45,328 nt of DNA from Candidatus Roizmanbacteria bacterium GW2011_GWA2_35_19 (GTDB taxonomy: Bacteria > Patescibacteriota > Microgenomatia > UBA1406 > GWC2-37-13): assembly GCA_000990565.1 (NCBI GenBank), contig LBQC01000001.1, positions 56,401 through 101,728 on the forward strand. Reading direction: 5' to 3'. Of this stretch, positions 16,426-24,879 are shown one piece after another; positions within the stretch are counted from its first letter, which is position 1; every line of letters starts with the position of its first letter. The notes beneath the pieces are model-generated. The model had not been told where the DNA came from, ran no database searches, and saw only the letters and a program-made list of their open reading frames with translations. The position numbers and the translations under genes are program-made.

Positions 16426-17720
16426 AGCTTGAATATGGTCATTTTTTCGTTTTCAAAAATGATGAAATAATTTTCGGATTTTAAAATATCGATTTCGGAT
16501 GAACTTGAAGTTACCAAAAAATTATAACCGAGCTCTTTTAAAGTTTTAGGGTCTTTAAAAATCGAAGGCGCTCCTCGTCTATCCGATAAGTATAAAAGGG
16601 TAGTATCACCAGTTGTATCAGTTACGACTAGATCATTTTTCCCGGTCAAACTATTGATAATCTTGGCACTTGCAACTTGGTCAGGTGAAATTCCAACTCC
16701 TGAAAATATTGCAAGAGCCGGTAAGATCAGAGTTTGATAATACTCATGTTGGACATTGCCACCTTGAAAGACAAAAAGAAAGGCTAAGCTTGAAACCAGA
16801 ATCGAATGAAGGAGAAGTTTCTTACTCTTGAGAAATGATCCAATAACAAAAAAACTTGCCGCAAACCCTCCTAAGATAAGATTGTTAATTCGCTCAAAAA
16901 AGATCCATCGAAAGAAGGCGGGTTTAAAAAAAATCCTCTGTAGAGCGCCGCCCGTATTGACACTGGTTATCAACCATTCTGAAACCGGTACTCCCTCTGG
17001 GAATTGTTTTATATAATTCCTCCACAAATATAAGGGGATAATTGAAAGGATAAAATATAAATAAAAAATTATATTCTTGAGAAACTTTTTAGGACTACTT
17101 GCATAAAAAATATAGGTAAGCGGAAGGCCGAAGAAAATAACCGTTGGTTTAATCAACATTGATGAAGCAAAAAAGAGGAGAGATATTAAACATAGAAATA
17201 GCGATCGGGGATTAAGATAAAGAAAAAATATCGCAAGAAAAGAGAAACTGAGAGCGGTTGTTTCAGGTAGTACCGCCCTTGAGAAAAAAACAAAAAAAGG
17301 AAAGACTGCGTAAATTAGACTGGCAAAAAATGCCGCCAATCTCCCTGATTCGCGAAGAGTCAAGTAATGAATTATTGCAATGATAATTAAAGAAAAAAAT
17401 ACGGAAGTAAGCCGACCCCATATTTCAATCGGGAGTCCTGGGATATACTTTGATATTGAGGCAAAGATCGCATTGTAAAGTGGGAACTCTACCATTCGCA
17501 AGCCTTGAGGATTCTCAATCCCGGACTGAACATTAGAAAAGTCATCATATTTTGGGCGCATTAGATCAAAACCACTTTTAACAAAATTACGGGCAACGGC
17601 GGCTGTATCTACCTGACGCCAACTATGAAAGTCAGCAAGAGGTGTATTTATACGGTACAGCCTAAACAGAAGCGCAACGCTGAGAATAAAGCTTAATAAT
17701 AAAAAATCAACTTTCTTCAT
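16422..17720 (-). CDS. GT39/ArnT-like membrane glycosyltransferase, possibly with an internal deletion
   Basis: A 432-residue multi-pass membrane protein. The first loop carries ADFHSWRQVDTAAVARNF, the acidic motif of polyprenyl-phosphate-sugar-dependent (GT-C) transferases, followed by about nine hydrophobic segments. Such enzymes move a sugar from a lipid-phosphate donor onto lipid or protein outside the membrane. After ILPALAIFSGVG the chain runs straight into ISPDQVASAKIINSLTGKNDLVV. Relatives usually have another membrane helix and linker of some 40 residues there, so an in-frame deletion near base 16690 is suspected but less certain than in sufB or rarA. It overlaps both neighbours in the operon. 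Confidence 0.78.
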   Translation of the reverse strand: MKKVDFLLLSFILSVALLFRLYRINTPLADFHSWRQVDTAAVARNFVKSGFDLMRPKYDDFSNVQSGIENPQGLRMVEFPLYNAIFASISKYIPGLPIEIWGRLTSVFFSLIIIAIIHYLTLRESGRLAAFFASLIYAVFPFFVFFSRAVLPETTALSFSFLAIFFLYLNPRSLFLCLISLLFFASSMLIKPTVIFFGLPLTYIFYASSPKKFLKNIIFYLYFILSIIPLYLWRNYIKQFPEGVPVSEWLITSVNTGGALQRIFFKPAFFRWIFFERINNLILGGFAASFFVIGSFLKSKKLLLHSILVSSLAFLFVFQGGNVQHEYYQTLILPALAIFSGVGISPDQVASAKIINSLTGKNDLVVTDTTGDTTLLYLSDRRGAPSIFKDPKTLKELGYNFLVTSSSSEIDILKSENYFIIFENEKMTIFKL

Positions 17721-19209
17721 ATTTGATCTTTGATTTTAGCTGAAAGTATCCAACATATAACCCAGAAATTAACCAAAATGTATAGGCGACTTTGGAGGCC
17801 TCAAAGGCATCGATGTATGAAGCATTTATAAATAAGGCAATAAAGGAAAAAATAAAACCAAGACCGATGATTTTTTCTTTGACATCGAGCTTTCTTATCT
17901 TAAAATATATTGTTTTTAGCAAATATAAGAGGATTGCTAGAAATGACGCTGTGCCGAATAATCCAAATTCTCCAAGCCACCTGAAATAGTCGCCATCAGT
18001 GGCCTCAGTAATTGAGGATGGGCCGCTACCCAAAAAGATATTTTTTTTGAAGGCATTAATCGCTCTTGGCCATTCAACCTGAAGTCGAGTTGCCATTGAG
18101 ATATCAGAAACCACAGTGTTAACCGGCTTTAGGTTAGCTGAAAGAGTGGCTGAATATTTCGCTTTGTCAGAAAGAGAAATTTCTCCGGATAAGGTGGCAG
18201 CTCGTGATTTTTCATCGACCACTTGATTACGGAACTTGTCTAAATTGTCACTTCCAGATTGATCTTTCAACTTATAGTAAAATGATCCAGCCGGTAACTC
18301 TTTCGTCGTAATTTTCTGACCGATGTATACGGCTCCAGTTTTTTCATCAATTAGAATTCTTCTCACCTGGAATGTCTTTAAAAATCTTTTAGTTATTTCT
18401 CCGGTTGTAAACATTAGCCCGACTGTCAAAACCAAAACAAAGATAAGAAGCAAGTATTTTCGAACAAATAATAAAAATGTAATAGTCGATACAGCATAGG
18501 CGATAAATGATGAGCGGGAGGATGTGTATAATAATACGACCAATGAAACAATAAAAAGATATAAATAAGACCTTCTGTCTTTTGATAAATAAAAAGACAG
18601 AATAATAGGAATTGATATAACAAGATAAATTGCTAAATCATAATGTCCAGCAAATGTTGATGAAATTCGTGCTTCGGGTGTCAAATATAAGAGGTACCCT
18701 TTTGCATATTCTGGATTCATCGTCTGGATAGCGGGGAAGTTAAAAAATTTCTGGCCTAGACCATAAAGGACAACAAGCAAAATAGTAATAAAATAAAAAT
18801 TTATCAGTTGAATAAAATCTTTTTTTGTCTTAATAGTTGAAAACGCAATAAAAAATACAATCATATACTCAATTCTTCTTAAAGAATGCAGGAGCCCGAG
18901 ATGTAGGAATTCAATGGTTTTTCCAATGAAGCCTCCCCAGTAGAAAGATGAGAATACTGCAACCCAAAATACCCCAAAAAGTAAGGCAAAAGTTTTATTT
19001 ATGGTGACTTTTTTACGAACAAGTTGAACAACAAAAATAAACACCATTACTGTCAAATAAATATCTTCAAGGCGAATGGCAATATATGTGTAGTTAATCA
19101 TCTTAATCGGGAGCTTTGGCCATAGAGGTACCAAGAAGATAAAACCGGCAAGAATAATTTTTATCAGATTGTCATCAAGTATTTTAAGAGATCTTAAAAG
19201 CTTCTGCAT
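17707..19209 (-). CDS. O-antigen ligase / Wzy-like membrane polymerase
   Basis: A 500-residue polytopic protein with about 12 hydrophobic segments and one large hydrophilic loop (roughly residues 280-390), as in WaaL/Wzy-type proteins. YTSSRSSFIAYAVS and the late FLGSGPSSITEATDGDYFRWLGEFGLFGTASFLAILLYLLKT block match the O-antigen ligase family. It probably ligates or polymerises surface glycan on the outer face of the membrane. It overlaps the GT2 gene upstream by 26 bases and the GT39-like gene downstream by 14. Confidence 0.85.
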   Translation of the reverse strand: MQKLLRSLKILDDNLIKIILAGFIFLVPLWPKLPIKMINYTYIAIRLEDIYLTVMVFIFVVQLVRKKVTINKTFALLFGVFWVAVFSSFYWGGFIGKTIEFLHLGLLHSLRRIEYMIVFFIAFSTIKTKKDFIQLINFYFITILLVVLYGLGQKFFNFPAIQTMNPEYAKGYLLYLTPEARISSTFAGHYDLAIYLVISIPIILSFYLSKDRRSYLYLFIVSLVVLLYTSSRSSFIAYAVSTITFLLFVRKYLLLIFVLVLTVGLMFTTGEITKRFLKTFQVRRILIDEKTGAVYIGQKITTKELPAGSFYYKLKDQSGSDNLDKFRNQVVDEKSRAATLSGEISLSDKAKYSATLSANLKPVNTVVSDISMATRLQVEWPRAINAFKKNIFLGSGPSSITEATDGDYFRWLGEFGLFGTASFLAILLYLLKTIYFKIRKLDVKEKIIGLGFIFSFIALFINASYIDAFEASKVAYTFWLISGLYVGYFQLKSKIKYEES

Positions 19210-19967
19210 AAGTATTAATCAGGTATTTATTACCTTTAATTTTACCAATAAAAAACGCTAATATTGCCTTAGATTTAAGGAGGAGTCTCAACATAAATAA
19301 ACTTAAGGTTGAATAATGCTTTTTATAGAAAAATATAAAACCCCGGTAAACTTGAAGAATGGGGAATGTCCGGCCATTCGACGATGCTGATCCGAGATGA
19401 ATTATCTGAGCAGACGGATAAAAATATGTTTTTAATCCAAGCTTGGCGGCCCGATACAAAAGATCAACCTCTTCCATATACATAAAGATAGTTTTATCAA
19501 ATCCACCTAGTCGTACATACAAGGCTTTTTTCGTAAATATTGCTGCACCGGACAGCCAATCAACCTGTTGAGTTGTGTCAGGGGAAGATCGGGTAGCACC
19601 CCAGTAATCACCTTTTAAAAATAGCAAAGCAAAGATAACAGGGAGAGTAAAAAAATGAGCAGCTGAGGCTTGGGGAGTAAGGTCGGAGTTATAAAGTTTT
19701 GGGCCAAGAAAACTAATATCTTTTTCAATTTCCCCGCCCAAATCCAAGATTTTCTCCAGTCTGGAAATATTTAAGATTATTTTTTTTGTCTGAGGATATT
19801 TTTTCCAATAATTCTTTCGAGCCGTCTTGGGAATTATTATCAGCAACAATGATTTCATACTTAATTTTTGAGCCAATGAGAGAGCGGTTAATCGAACGAA
19901 GGCACTCGTCAGTGATTTTTTTGGTGTTATAAGAGACGATCACAATTGACAAATCGGGTCTTTTCAT
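19184..19967 (-). pseudogene. Glycosyltransferase family 2, broken by internal deletion and frameshift
   Basis: The N-terminal frame from 19967 reads RPDLSIVIVSYNTKKITDECLRSI ... EIIVADNNSQDGS ... FQTGENLGFGRGN, a classic GT2 start with the first Asp motif, and then stops at 19725. In the other frame, from about 19737, GEIEKDISFLGPKLYNSD ... WLSGAAIFTKKALYVRLGGFDKTIFMYMEEVDLLYRA continues the GT2 family up to the C-terminus. What is missing at the join is about 35-40 residues, including the LNPDT (DXD-like) metal motif that normally follows NLGFGRGNN. As read, the enzyme cannot be active. First gene of the surface-glycan operon. Assembly error is possible. Confidence 0.82.
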
Positions 19968-19975
19968 TGGCCCTA

Positions 19976-20004
19976 ATTCTATCAGGAATACCTGATGAGG
20001 TCAA
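19976..20004 (-). promoter_or_regulatory. Promoter of the surface-glycan operon with a palindrome in the spacer
   Basis: On the minus strand: -35 TTGACC (20004-19999), 17-base spacer, -10 TAGAAT (19981-19976), then 8 bases to the ATG at 19967, so the transcript would be almost leaderless. The spacer is largely an inverted repeat, ATCAGG-TATT-CCTGAT, in the position of an operator. Confidence 0.6.
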
Positions 20005-20006
20005 AT

Positions 20007-20027
20007 TTTCCACTTTACCCGTGGAAG
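20007..20027 (-). terminator. Short hairpin ending the tRNA transcript
   Basis: TTCCAC-GGGTAAA-GTGGAA followed by AATTT on the minus strand, a few bases after the tRNA 3' fragment. Stem of 6 bp with a weak U-tract; probably the tRNA terminator. Confidence 0.45.
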
Positions 20028-20034
20028 GGAGTTG

Positions 20035-20074
20035 TGTCAGCAGCAGGATTCGAACCTGCGACGCTCCGCTTACC
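20035..20074 (-). pseudogene. 3' part of an interrupted tRNA, lacking its anticodon arm
   Basis: Minus-strand sequence GGTAAGC, GGAGCG, then a perfect T-arm GCAGG-TTCGAAT-CCTGC, acceptor strand TGCTGAC and A73. Its acceptor pairs 7 of 7 with GTCAGCA at 20282-20276. Between GGAGCG and TCGCAGG the anticodon loop and 3' anticodon stem (roughly 20 bases) are missing, so the decoding identity cannot be given. Confidence 0.7.
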
Positions 20075-20090
20075 TGCCCGCCGTACAAAG

Positions 20091-20163
20091 TGGCTGGAGG
20101 GAGATTCGAACTCCCGGCCTAACGCTTATGAAACGTTTGCTCTAACCGCTGAGCTATCCAGCC
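20091..20163 (-). tRNA. tRNA with CAT anticodon (tRNA-Met, or tRNA-Ile2)
   Basis: A complete cloverleaf of 73 bases: acceptor GGCTGGA/TCCAGCC, D-arm GCTC-AGCGGTTA-GAGC, anticodon arm AACGT-TTCATAA-GCGTT with anticodon CAT, T-arm GGGAG-TTCGAAT-CTCCC, discriminator A. The first acceptor pair is G-C, so it is not a typical initiator. Whether C34 is lysidine-modified (Ile2) cannot be decided from this sequence. CCA is not encoded. It is flanked by a perfect 10-bp inverted repeat, GTACAAAGTG (20083-20092) and CACTTTGTAC (20166-20175), which would extend the acceptor stem in the precursor. It lies between the two halves of another tRNA. Confidence 0.93.
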
Positions 20164-20204
20164 TTCACTTTGTACTTTGGGAGGCGCGGTGAAACGAGAG
20201 CTCC

Positions 20205-20264
20205 CTGCCCGCAACGCCTCGCTTGCGAAGCATGTGTACTTCGGCTAGCGTGGCAGGCGGGTAC
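20205..20264. repeat. GC-rich inverted repeat next to the split tRNA
   Basis: Imperfect terminal inverted repeat CCTGCCCGCAACGC / GCGTGGCAGGCGGG with an inner GCTTGCGAAGC hairpin. Its outer end abuts the D-loop of the 5' tRNA fragment; a matching TGCCCGCC remnant abuts the 3' fragment at 20075-20082. Together they look like the ends of the insertion that split the tRNA. Confidence 0.65.
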
Positions 20265-20282
20265 CGCTTAAGCTATGCTGAC
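20262..20282 (-). pseudogene. 5' part of the interrupted tRNA
   Basis: Minus strand GTCAGCA-TA-GCTT-AAGCGGTA: a 5' acceptor strand, U8-A9, and D-stem with the start of the D-loop. It is the exact partner of the acceptor at 20036-20042. GGTA is present at both broken ends, as expected for a target-site duplication or a split D-loop. Confidence 0.7.
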
Positions 20283-20321
20283 TTCTACTTTTAGTTTATA
20301 AATTATACTATAATAAGGTAT

Positions 20322-20870
20322 TTGTGTCATTTCGAGCGTAGCGAGAAATCTAATTTTATACGCTTTGTTTTTGTCCAGGATTACTCTAAGAAAAAGGTTA
20401 TAAAAGATGTAAAGGTGGTCGAAATTAAAAAATGGAGCGGGGAAGACGGGACTTTTGAAGAATTGGTCAGACTTAATGAAAATGGTAATTTTGAGGAGTT
20501 TCCAGATTTTAAAGTGAGGCAAATTAACAGATCTAAGATATTACCAGGTGGGGTGAAAGCATGGCACATTCACTTCAATCAAGAAGATATCTGGTATGTA
20601 TCTCCTGATGATCATATGATCATGGGTCTTTGGGATTTACGAAACGACTCGGATACAAAAGATGTGAAGATGAGAGTTGTCCTTGGAGCCGGTACGACAA
20701 AACTTATATATGTTCCACGAGGAGTTGCTCATGGAGTAGTCAATGTATCAAAAAGGCCAGGAATAATAATTTATTTTGTAAATCAGCAATTTAATTTCAC
20801 AGATCCTGATGAAAGAAGATTAAAGTGGGATGCGGCCGGAGAGGAATTCTGGATGGCGGAGAAAGGCTAG
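20322..20870 (+). CDS. RmlC-like cupin (dTDP-4-dehydrorhamnose 3,5-epimerase family), start uncertain
   Basis: A cupin-fold protein of up to 182 residues. GGVKAWHIHFNQEDIWYVSPDDHMIMGLWDLR and TTKLIYVPRGVAHGVVNVSKRPGIIIYFVNQQFN match the RmlC/sugar 3,5-epimerase family; the first His of the pair is in AWHIH. It probably acts on a nucleotide sugar used by the glycan operon. The frame opens with a TTG at 20322 inside a repeat fragment, and no in-frame ATG occurs before the conserved KDVKVVEIKKW block. The native start was probably TTG or GTG near 20390-20420, or has been replaced by the repeat. Confidence 0.75.
   Translation: MCHFERSEKSNFIRFVFVQDYSKKKVIKDVKVVEIKKWSGEDGTFEELVRLNENGNFEEFPDFKVRQINRSKILPGGVKAWHIHFNQEDIWYVSPDDHMIMGLWDLRNDSDTKDVKMRVVLGAGTTKLIYVPRGVAHGVVNVSKRPGIIIYFVNQQFNFTDPDERRLKWDAAGEEFWMAEKG
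20326..20351. repeat. Half copy of the GTCATTTCGA palindromic repeat
   Basis: GTCATTTCGAGCGTAGCGAGAAATC has the same outer end and GAGAAATCT word as the longer copies. It overlaps the 5' end of the RmlC-like reading frame and may have displaced that gene's native start. Confidence 0.6.
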
Positions 20871-20893
20871 ATATAATTTTCAAAGACTTCTTT

Positions 20894-21775
20894 ATGAACT
20901 TAAAAATTCGAGAAATTCGCGCTTCTTCGATATTAATTAAATCCGGACTGCCTGCAGCTGATTGGGTTATAAATCCTTACAATGGTTGCTTATTCGGGTG
21001 CATGTATTGTTACGCAGCCCAAATCGCAAGATGGAAGCATCCTGATGAAATTTGGGGGAATTATCTTGATGTAAAAATCAACGCTTCTGAACTACTAAAA
21101 AATGAACTTGAAAAATTAGTTATAAGACGATCGCATCATATCTATGATTTCGGATCGATATTTTTTAGTTCGGTGACAGATCCATATGTTGGGATGGAGG
21201 CAAAGTATAAGTTGACTAGGAAGTGTTTAGAGGTTTTGGCTGACTTTGGCTACCAAGGATCAATTTCAATTTTGACAAAATCTCCCTTAATTACTCGAGA
21301 TATTGATTTATTTAAAAAATTTAAAGATATTGAGGTCGGGATGACGGTGACCGGACTTGACGATAAAGTATCACGATTTCTTGAAGTCAAAGCTCCTCCA
21401 GTTACATCAAGAATAAAAGCACTTAAGGAATTATCCGATGCAGGAATTAATACGTATGCGTTTGTAGGACCAATCGTCCCGTATTTTATTCATGACGAGA
21501 AAAAGATAAAAGAAATTATTGATAAACTTGAGGAAATTGGGGTTAAGAAAGTATGGTTTGAGCACCTAAATCTTAGTCCAAAAATCAAAGCTCGACTATA
21601 TGAATATCTCAAAAAAGAGTCCCCAGAATTAATTACAGAGTTTGAAAAAACCGACACCGAAAAATATCGGGAAAAGCTAAATAAAATTATTGAAAAACAG
21701 ATGAATGGAAGAAAAATAAAGATGGGATATAAAGAAGTGATTTATCATAAAAAATTAACTAAAAAGATAGGTTAG
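20894..21775 (+). CDS. Radical SAM protein of the SPL-like family
   Basis: The radical SAM cluster motif is CLFGCMYCYA (C...C..C, with NPYNG before it), about residues 31-40. SVTDPYVGMEAKYKLTRKCLEVL, ILTKSPLITRDIDLFKKF and the EVKAPPVTSRIKALKELSDAGINTYAFVGPIVP block are typical of the spore-photoproduct-lyase-like radical SAM group (Rv2578c type). The specific substrate is unknown; non-sporulating bacteria often carry it. The frame is open upstream to 20825, but MNLKIREIRASSILIKSG from the ATG at 20894 is the family start. Its 3' end overlaps the convergent PLP-enzyme gene by 17 bases. Confidence 0.85.
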   Translation: MNLKIREIRASSILIKSGLPAADWVINPYNGCLFGCMYCYAAQIARWKHPDEIWGNYLDVKINASELLKNELEKLVIRRSHHIYDFGSIFFSSVTDPYVGMEAKYKLTRKCLEVLADFGYQGSISILTKSPLITRDIDLFKKFKDIEVGMTVTGLDDKVSRFLEVKAPPVTSRIKALKELSDAGINTYAFVGPIVPYFIHDEKKIKEIIDKLEEIGVKKVWFEHLNLSPKIKARLYEYLKKESPELITEFEKTDTEKYREKLNKIIEKQMNGRKIKMGYKEVIYHKKLTKKIG

Positions 21776-23255
21776 TTTTTAAAAATTTACTTGGATATTT
21801 TAGATATAAATTCTTAAATTCATTAAATAATTGCAAAGATTTAATAAATAATTTTTTGTTTTCCCTGGCATATGAGATTCGCAACCAAAAGCCTAAAGTA
21901 TCATCGTTTTCCCAACGTTTTTGATCAAAAGCAAAGCACGGACCAATCTGAGTGACAATATTACAGGTGAGATAAAAATTTACACAAAAATCAAAAAAAT
22001 TAACACTGTCTAAATCCTTTATTTTAATGAAAGTGTTAAAGGCAGTGATTTTTGGTGTTGCGCTTTCAATATTCTGATTAAGAATAAGAATTACTTCATC
22101 ATAATATTGGCTATAATAATTCTTTAATTTAATTGAATATTTTTTATATTTAAAATATATCTTAGTTAAGTCACTACACGAATAACTGCGGATCGTACTA
22201 CTAAATTTATCAAAATCATTTTTTAAATTATTTGTCAATAAATTTAAATCTTGATAATCACTAATTGCTTGCCTAATTGACTGGATAAAGCAATCAAGTG
22301 ATATAAGTCCTGTAAAACAAGAAGATGATGTAAAACATTGTCTTTGTTCAGATATTTTAGTTATTTCCTCTATTAGAATTTTGTTTTTTGAAACTAGATA
22401 TCCGATCCTTAGGCCAGCTAAGTTTTTCGATTTAGAAAAACCTTTAACAATAACTAAATTATCTAGGGCATCAATTTTATTTGCAATTGTGTCTGTTTGC
22501 ACAAAAAAGTTATCTTGATATATTAAATCAGAGAATAACTCGTCTATCAATAATAAAATATTGTTTTTTTTACATTCATATATCAATGTTCTTAATTCTT
22601 TTTTTTTATAAACTTGACTTGAAGGATTAGCTGGTAGGGTAAGAACTATTAGCTTTATATTTTTGTTAATTTTATTTAAAATATCTGGTATAGGATCAAA
22701 ACTCGTAATTCTATCATTCATTTTTTTAATTCCTAAAGCTTCAATAAATTTTAAATTATAAAACTTAGCTGAATATTTATAAATGTAATACGTAGGACTA
22801 CCAATAATAATTTCAGAACGAGGATATTTCCTTTTTATAAATTCAAATATTTGGCTTATTGCCCCGGTTGATCCTTCGGTTAAAGCAACGTTCTGAAAAG
22901 AATAAATATTTTTTTTGAATTTAACGTTTTCCATATATGCCACAGATTGACGAGCTTCTATATTTCCTAAAGATCCATTATATGATCGGTAATAAGTATG
23001 ATTTTTAAAATCTCTTATTAATTGCTGTATATACGGTTTAAATGTTTTGTAGTCTGAAGTTCCGTCTGAAATTTTAAACTTGCCTTGCTTTGTTTGATTA
23101 AAAACTAATTGATCTAATTTAGGTGTTTTATAAAACAATTTATATATCATGTGATAAAAAATGTTATAAGGTTCTTCATTAAATTTACTAACATTTTTTA
23201 TGATTTTGTAAGCTTGATTGAAATATTTTTTTGATGGAATAATAATTTTTTTCAT
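21759..23255 (-). CDS. Fold-type-I PLP enzyme (aminotransferase-like) B, paralogue of its neighbour
   Basis: A 498-residue aminotransferase class I/II-like protein. Visible: NVALTEGSTGAISQIFEF (phosphate loop), LVLTLPANPSSQV, IDELFSDLIY (cofactor Asp), and the PLP lysine, probably Lys275, in VKGFSKSKNLAGLRIGYLVS. It aligns by eye along its length with the next gene upstream (LTEGST/LTNGAT, VLTLPANP/VLTLPNNP, IDELFSD/IDQLFDS), so the two are paralogues, perhaps subunits of one enzyme. It is richer in AT codons and Lys/Asn/Ile than the rest of the operon. It starts in an ATGA overlap with that gene. Substrate unknown; aminotransferase, decarboxylase or hydroxylase activity are all possible in this fold. 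Confidence 0.75.
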   Translation of the reverse strand: MKKIIIPSKKYFNQAYKIIKNVSKFNEEPYNIFYHMIYKLFYKTPKLDQLVFNQTKQGKFKISDGTSDYKTFKPYIQQLIRDFKNHTYYRSYNGSLGNIEARQSVAYMENVKFKKNIYSFQNVALTEGSTGAISQIFEFIKRKYPRSEIIIGSPTYYIYKYSAKFYNLKFIEALGIKKMNDRITSFDPIPDILNKINKNIKLIVLTLPANPSSQVYKKKELRTLIYECKKNNILLLIDELFSDLIYQDNFFVQTDTIANKIDALDNLVIVKGFSKSKNLAGLRIGYLVSKNKILIEEITKISEQRQCFTSSSCFTGLISLDCFIQSIRQAISDYQDLNLLTNNLKNDFDKFSSTIRSYSCSDLTKIYFKYKKYSIKLKNYYSQYYDEVILILNQNIESATPKITAFNTFIKIKDLDSVNFFDFCVNFYLTCNIVTQIGPCFAFDQKRWENDDTLGFWLRISYARENKKLFIKSLQLFNEFKNLYLKYPSKFLKTNLSF

Positions 23256-24877
23256 ATTAAATAACCTAGACGGTTTTCATAAACTTCATTGAATGCAAGT
23301 AATCTTGCCAATATTTGGGGAATTTCTTCTTGTCTAATCCCTCCATAAGTTAGTCTAAAGGTATCCTCACTTATATTATTTGAAAGTCCAAAGGATTGGA
23401 TATTCATTGGTACAATTCCTGTGGTTAGGGCTGTTTTAGCAATTTTATCGAAACCATTATTTTGTCCCAAAGATTTTATTGTAACTAAGGTGTTATATCC
23501 AGCTTCATCTGGAGATCTAATAATCGTTCTCCCTCTTTTTTCAAAATAATCGAGACAAAATTGAATGACGGTTAAATTATTACGATAATATTTTATTACT
23601 TCTTCATTCCACTTTTTTCGTTCAATATACCAATTGTCTAATGTTTGTAGGCTAATACCTTTGAGCCAATTGAATCCCGTATTTTTTTCTAATCGTTGCT
23701 TAATGGCCTTAATTGATTTTACTCCCTGTTCTTGATCAATGATTTTTGCTAATGCCTCAAATTGATAAAAAAAAGTTTGGGTTAGATTTGAAGTACATCT
23801 TCTTTCAAGCAATGAACGATTTATTTCTTTCATTATTTTTGAGTTTGTTGTAGCAATAGAACCTGTTCGGGTGCCGGCAACATTGGTAGATTTTGCGAAA
23901 CCATAAATGAAAACGATATTATCTAATGATCCGGTTTCTTTCCCAATTTTTATCGGGTTGGGGGTACTTTTATTTTTTGAAAAATATAAACTATCAAACA
24001 ATTGATCGATTACTATTATTACTCCGTTATTTTTTGCCCACAAAAACAAACCTTTAAGAAAGTTATCACTAAAATCTTCACCATTTGGATTATTTGGTAA
24101 TGTCAAGACGAGTAAGCTTTCTTTTGGCAGAGTATCTTTAATATCTTGTAATGAAGGGAAATATGACCTTACAAAATCTACATCTTTTGGTTTTGATAAA
24201 TCAATAACTTCAAATCCAGCGCTTTTTACTGATAGTGGTAGAGTATAGTATGAAGGCAGAATAATGCTGGCTTTTTTCATTGAACCTGCTTTTGGTTCAG
24301 GTAAGATTTTGTATATAGAATTAATCGCCACACTTAGAGCCTCGGTTGCCCCATTTGTCAATGCAATATTTTCTGGACCAAAAATTTTTGAAGTGTTGAG
24401 AGCCATTTCTGGATCAATGGAGGTATTATAAATAGTTGCGATTGCACAACGTCCTTCGGGTGATCCTCCCGGAGCATTGTAGCTAATTATATTTGCAGGT
24501 GTTATTCCTGCCTTTAGTGATTCAATTGCCGAAATACTTGGTTCTATATTTCCAACTCCTGAACCAGGTTCTCGAGCAAACCTACCCCAGTTGACCTCAA
24601 AAACTGAGTTAATTGTATTGACCATATAATTTTCTGATTCAATTTTTCGCCTAATCGCTAAGGTTTTTAAATATACTTCGTTAGGATCACCTACTAAACT
24701 TGAAGTTTCTGTCTCAAAGCGATCATTAAAGTATGCTGCATCTCGCCCTTCAAGTAATTTTTTTATTGCCTTTTCATATTTTCTAACTTTTTGAAATTCT
24801 GAAGCAACTTTAGTTGTATTTAATGGATTAGTGTTACTTTTTAAAACGGCAGAAAATGGTGTAATTTCTATTGTCAT
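23252..24877 (-). CDS. Fold-type-I PLP enzyme (aminotransferase-like) A
   Basis: A 541-residue protein, long for an aminotransferase. Motifs: NIALTNGATEALSVAINS, LVLTLPNNPNGEDFS, VIDQLFDSLYF (Asp291), and the PLP lysine, probably Lys329, in FIYGFAKSTNVAGTRTGSI. There is an N-terminal extension of about 100 residues with a conserved-looking NWGRFAREPGSGVGNIEPS segment and an extra helical block at about 380-440. Length recalls aspartate 4-decarboxylases, but I do not see enough identity to call it that. It lies 2 bases after the threonine-synthase-like gene and overlaps enzyme B, so all four genes of the operon are tightly coupled. The product is unknown. Confidence 0.75.
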   Translation of the reverse strand: MTIEITPFSAVLKSNTNPLNTTKVASEFQKVRKYEKAIKKLLEGRDAAYFNDRFETETSSLVGDPNEVYLKTLAIRRKIESENYMVNTINSVFEVNWGRFAREPGSGVGNIEPSISAIESLKAGITPANIISYNAPGGSPEGRCAIATIYNTSIDPEMALNTSKIFGPENIALTNGATEALSVAINSIYKILPEPKAGSMKKASIILPSYYTLPLSVKSAGFEVIDLSKPKDVDFVRSYFPSLQDIKDTLPKESLLVLTLPNNPNGEDFSDNFLKGLFLWAKNNGVIIVIDQLFDSLYFSKNKSTPNPIKIGKETGSLDNIVFIYGFAKSTNVAGTRTGSIATTNSKIMKEINRSLLERRCTSNLTQTFFYQFEALAKIIDQEQGVKSIKAIKQRLEKNTGFNWLKGISLQTLDNWYIERKKWNEEVIKYYRNNLTVIQFCLDYFEKRGRTIIRSPDEAGYNTLVTIKSLGQNNGFDKIAKTALTTGIVPMNIQSFGLSNNISEDTFRLTYGGIRQEEIPQILARLLAFNEVYENRLGYLI

Positions 24878-24879
24878 AT

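Noticed and set aside
19995-20192. A 65-residue plus-strand reading frame containing GFEPATLRL and EGDSNSRPNAYE
   Set aside because: This is the well-known spurious product read across tRNA genes on the other strand; the region is tRNA-Met and the tRNA fragment.
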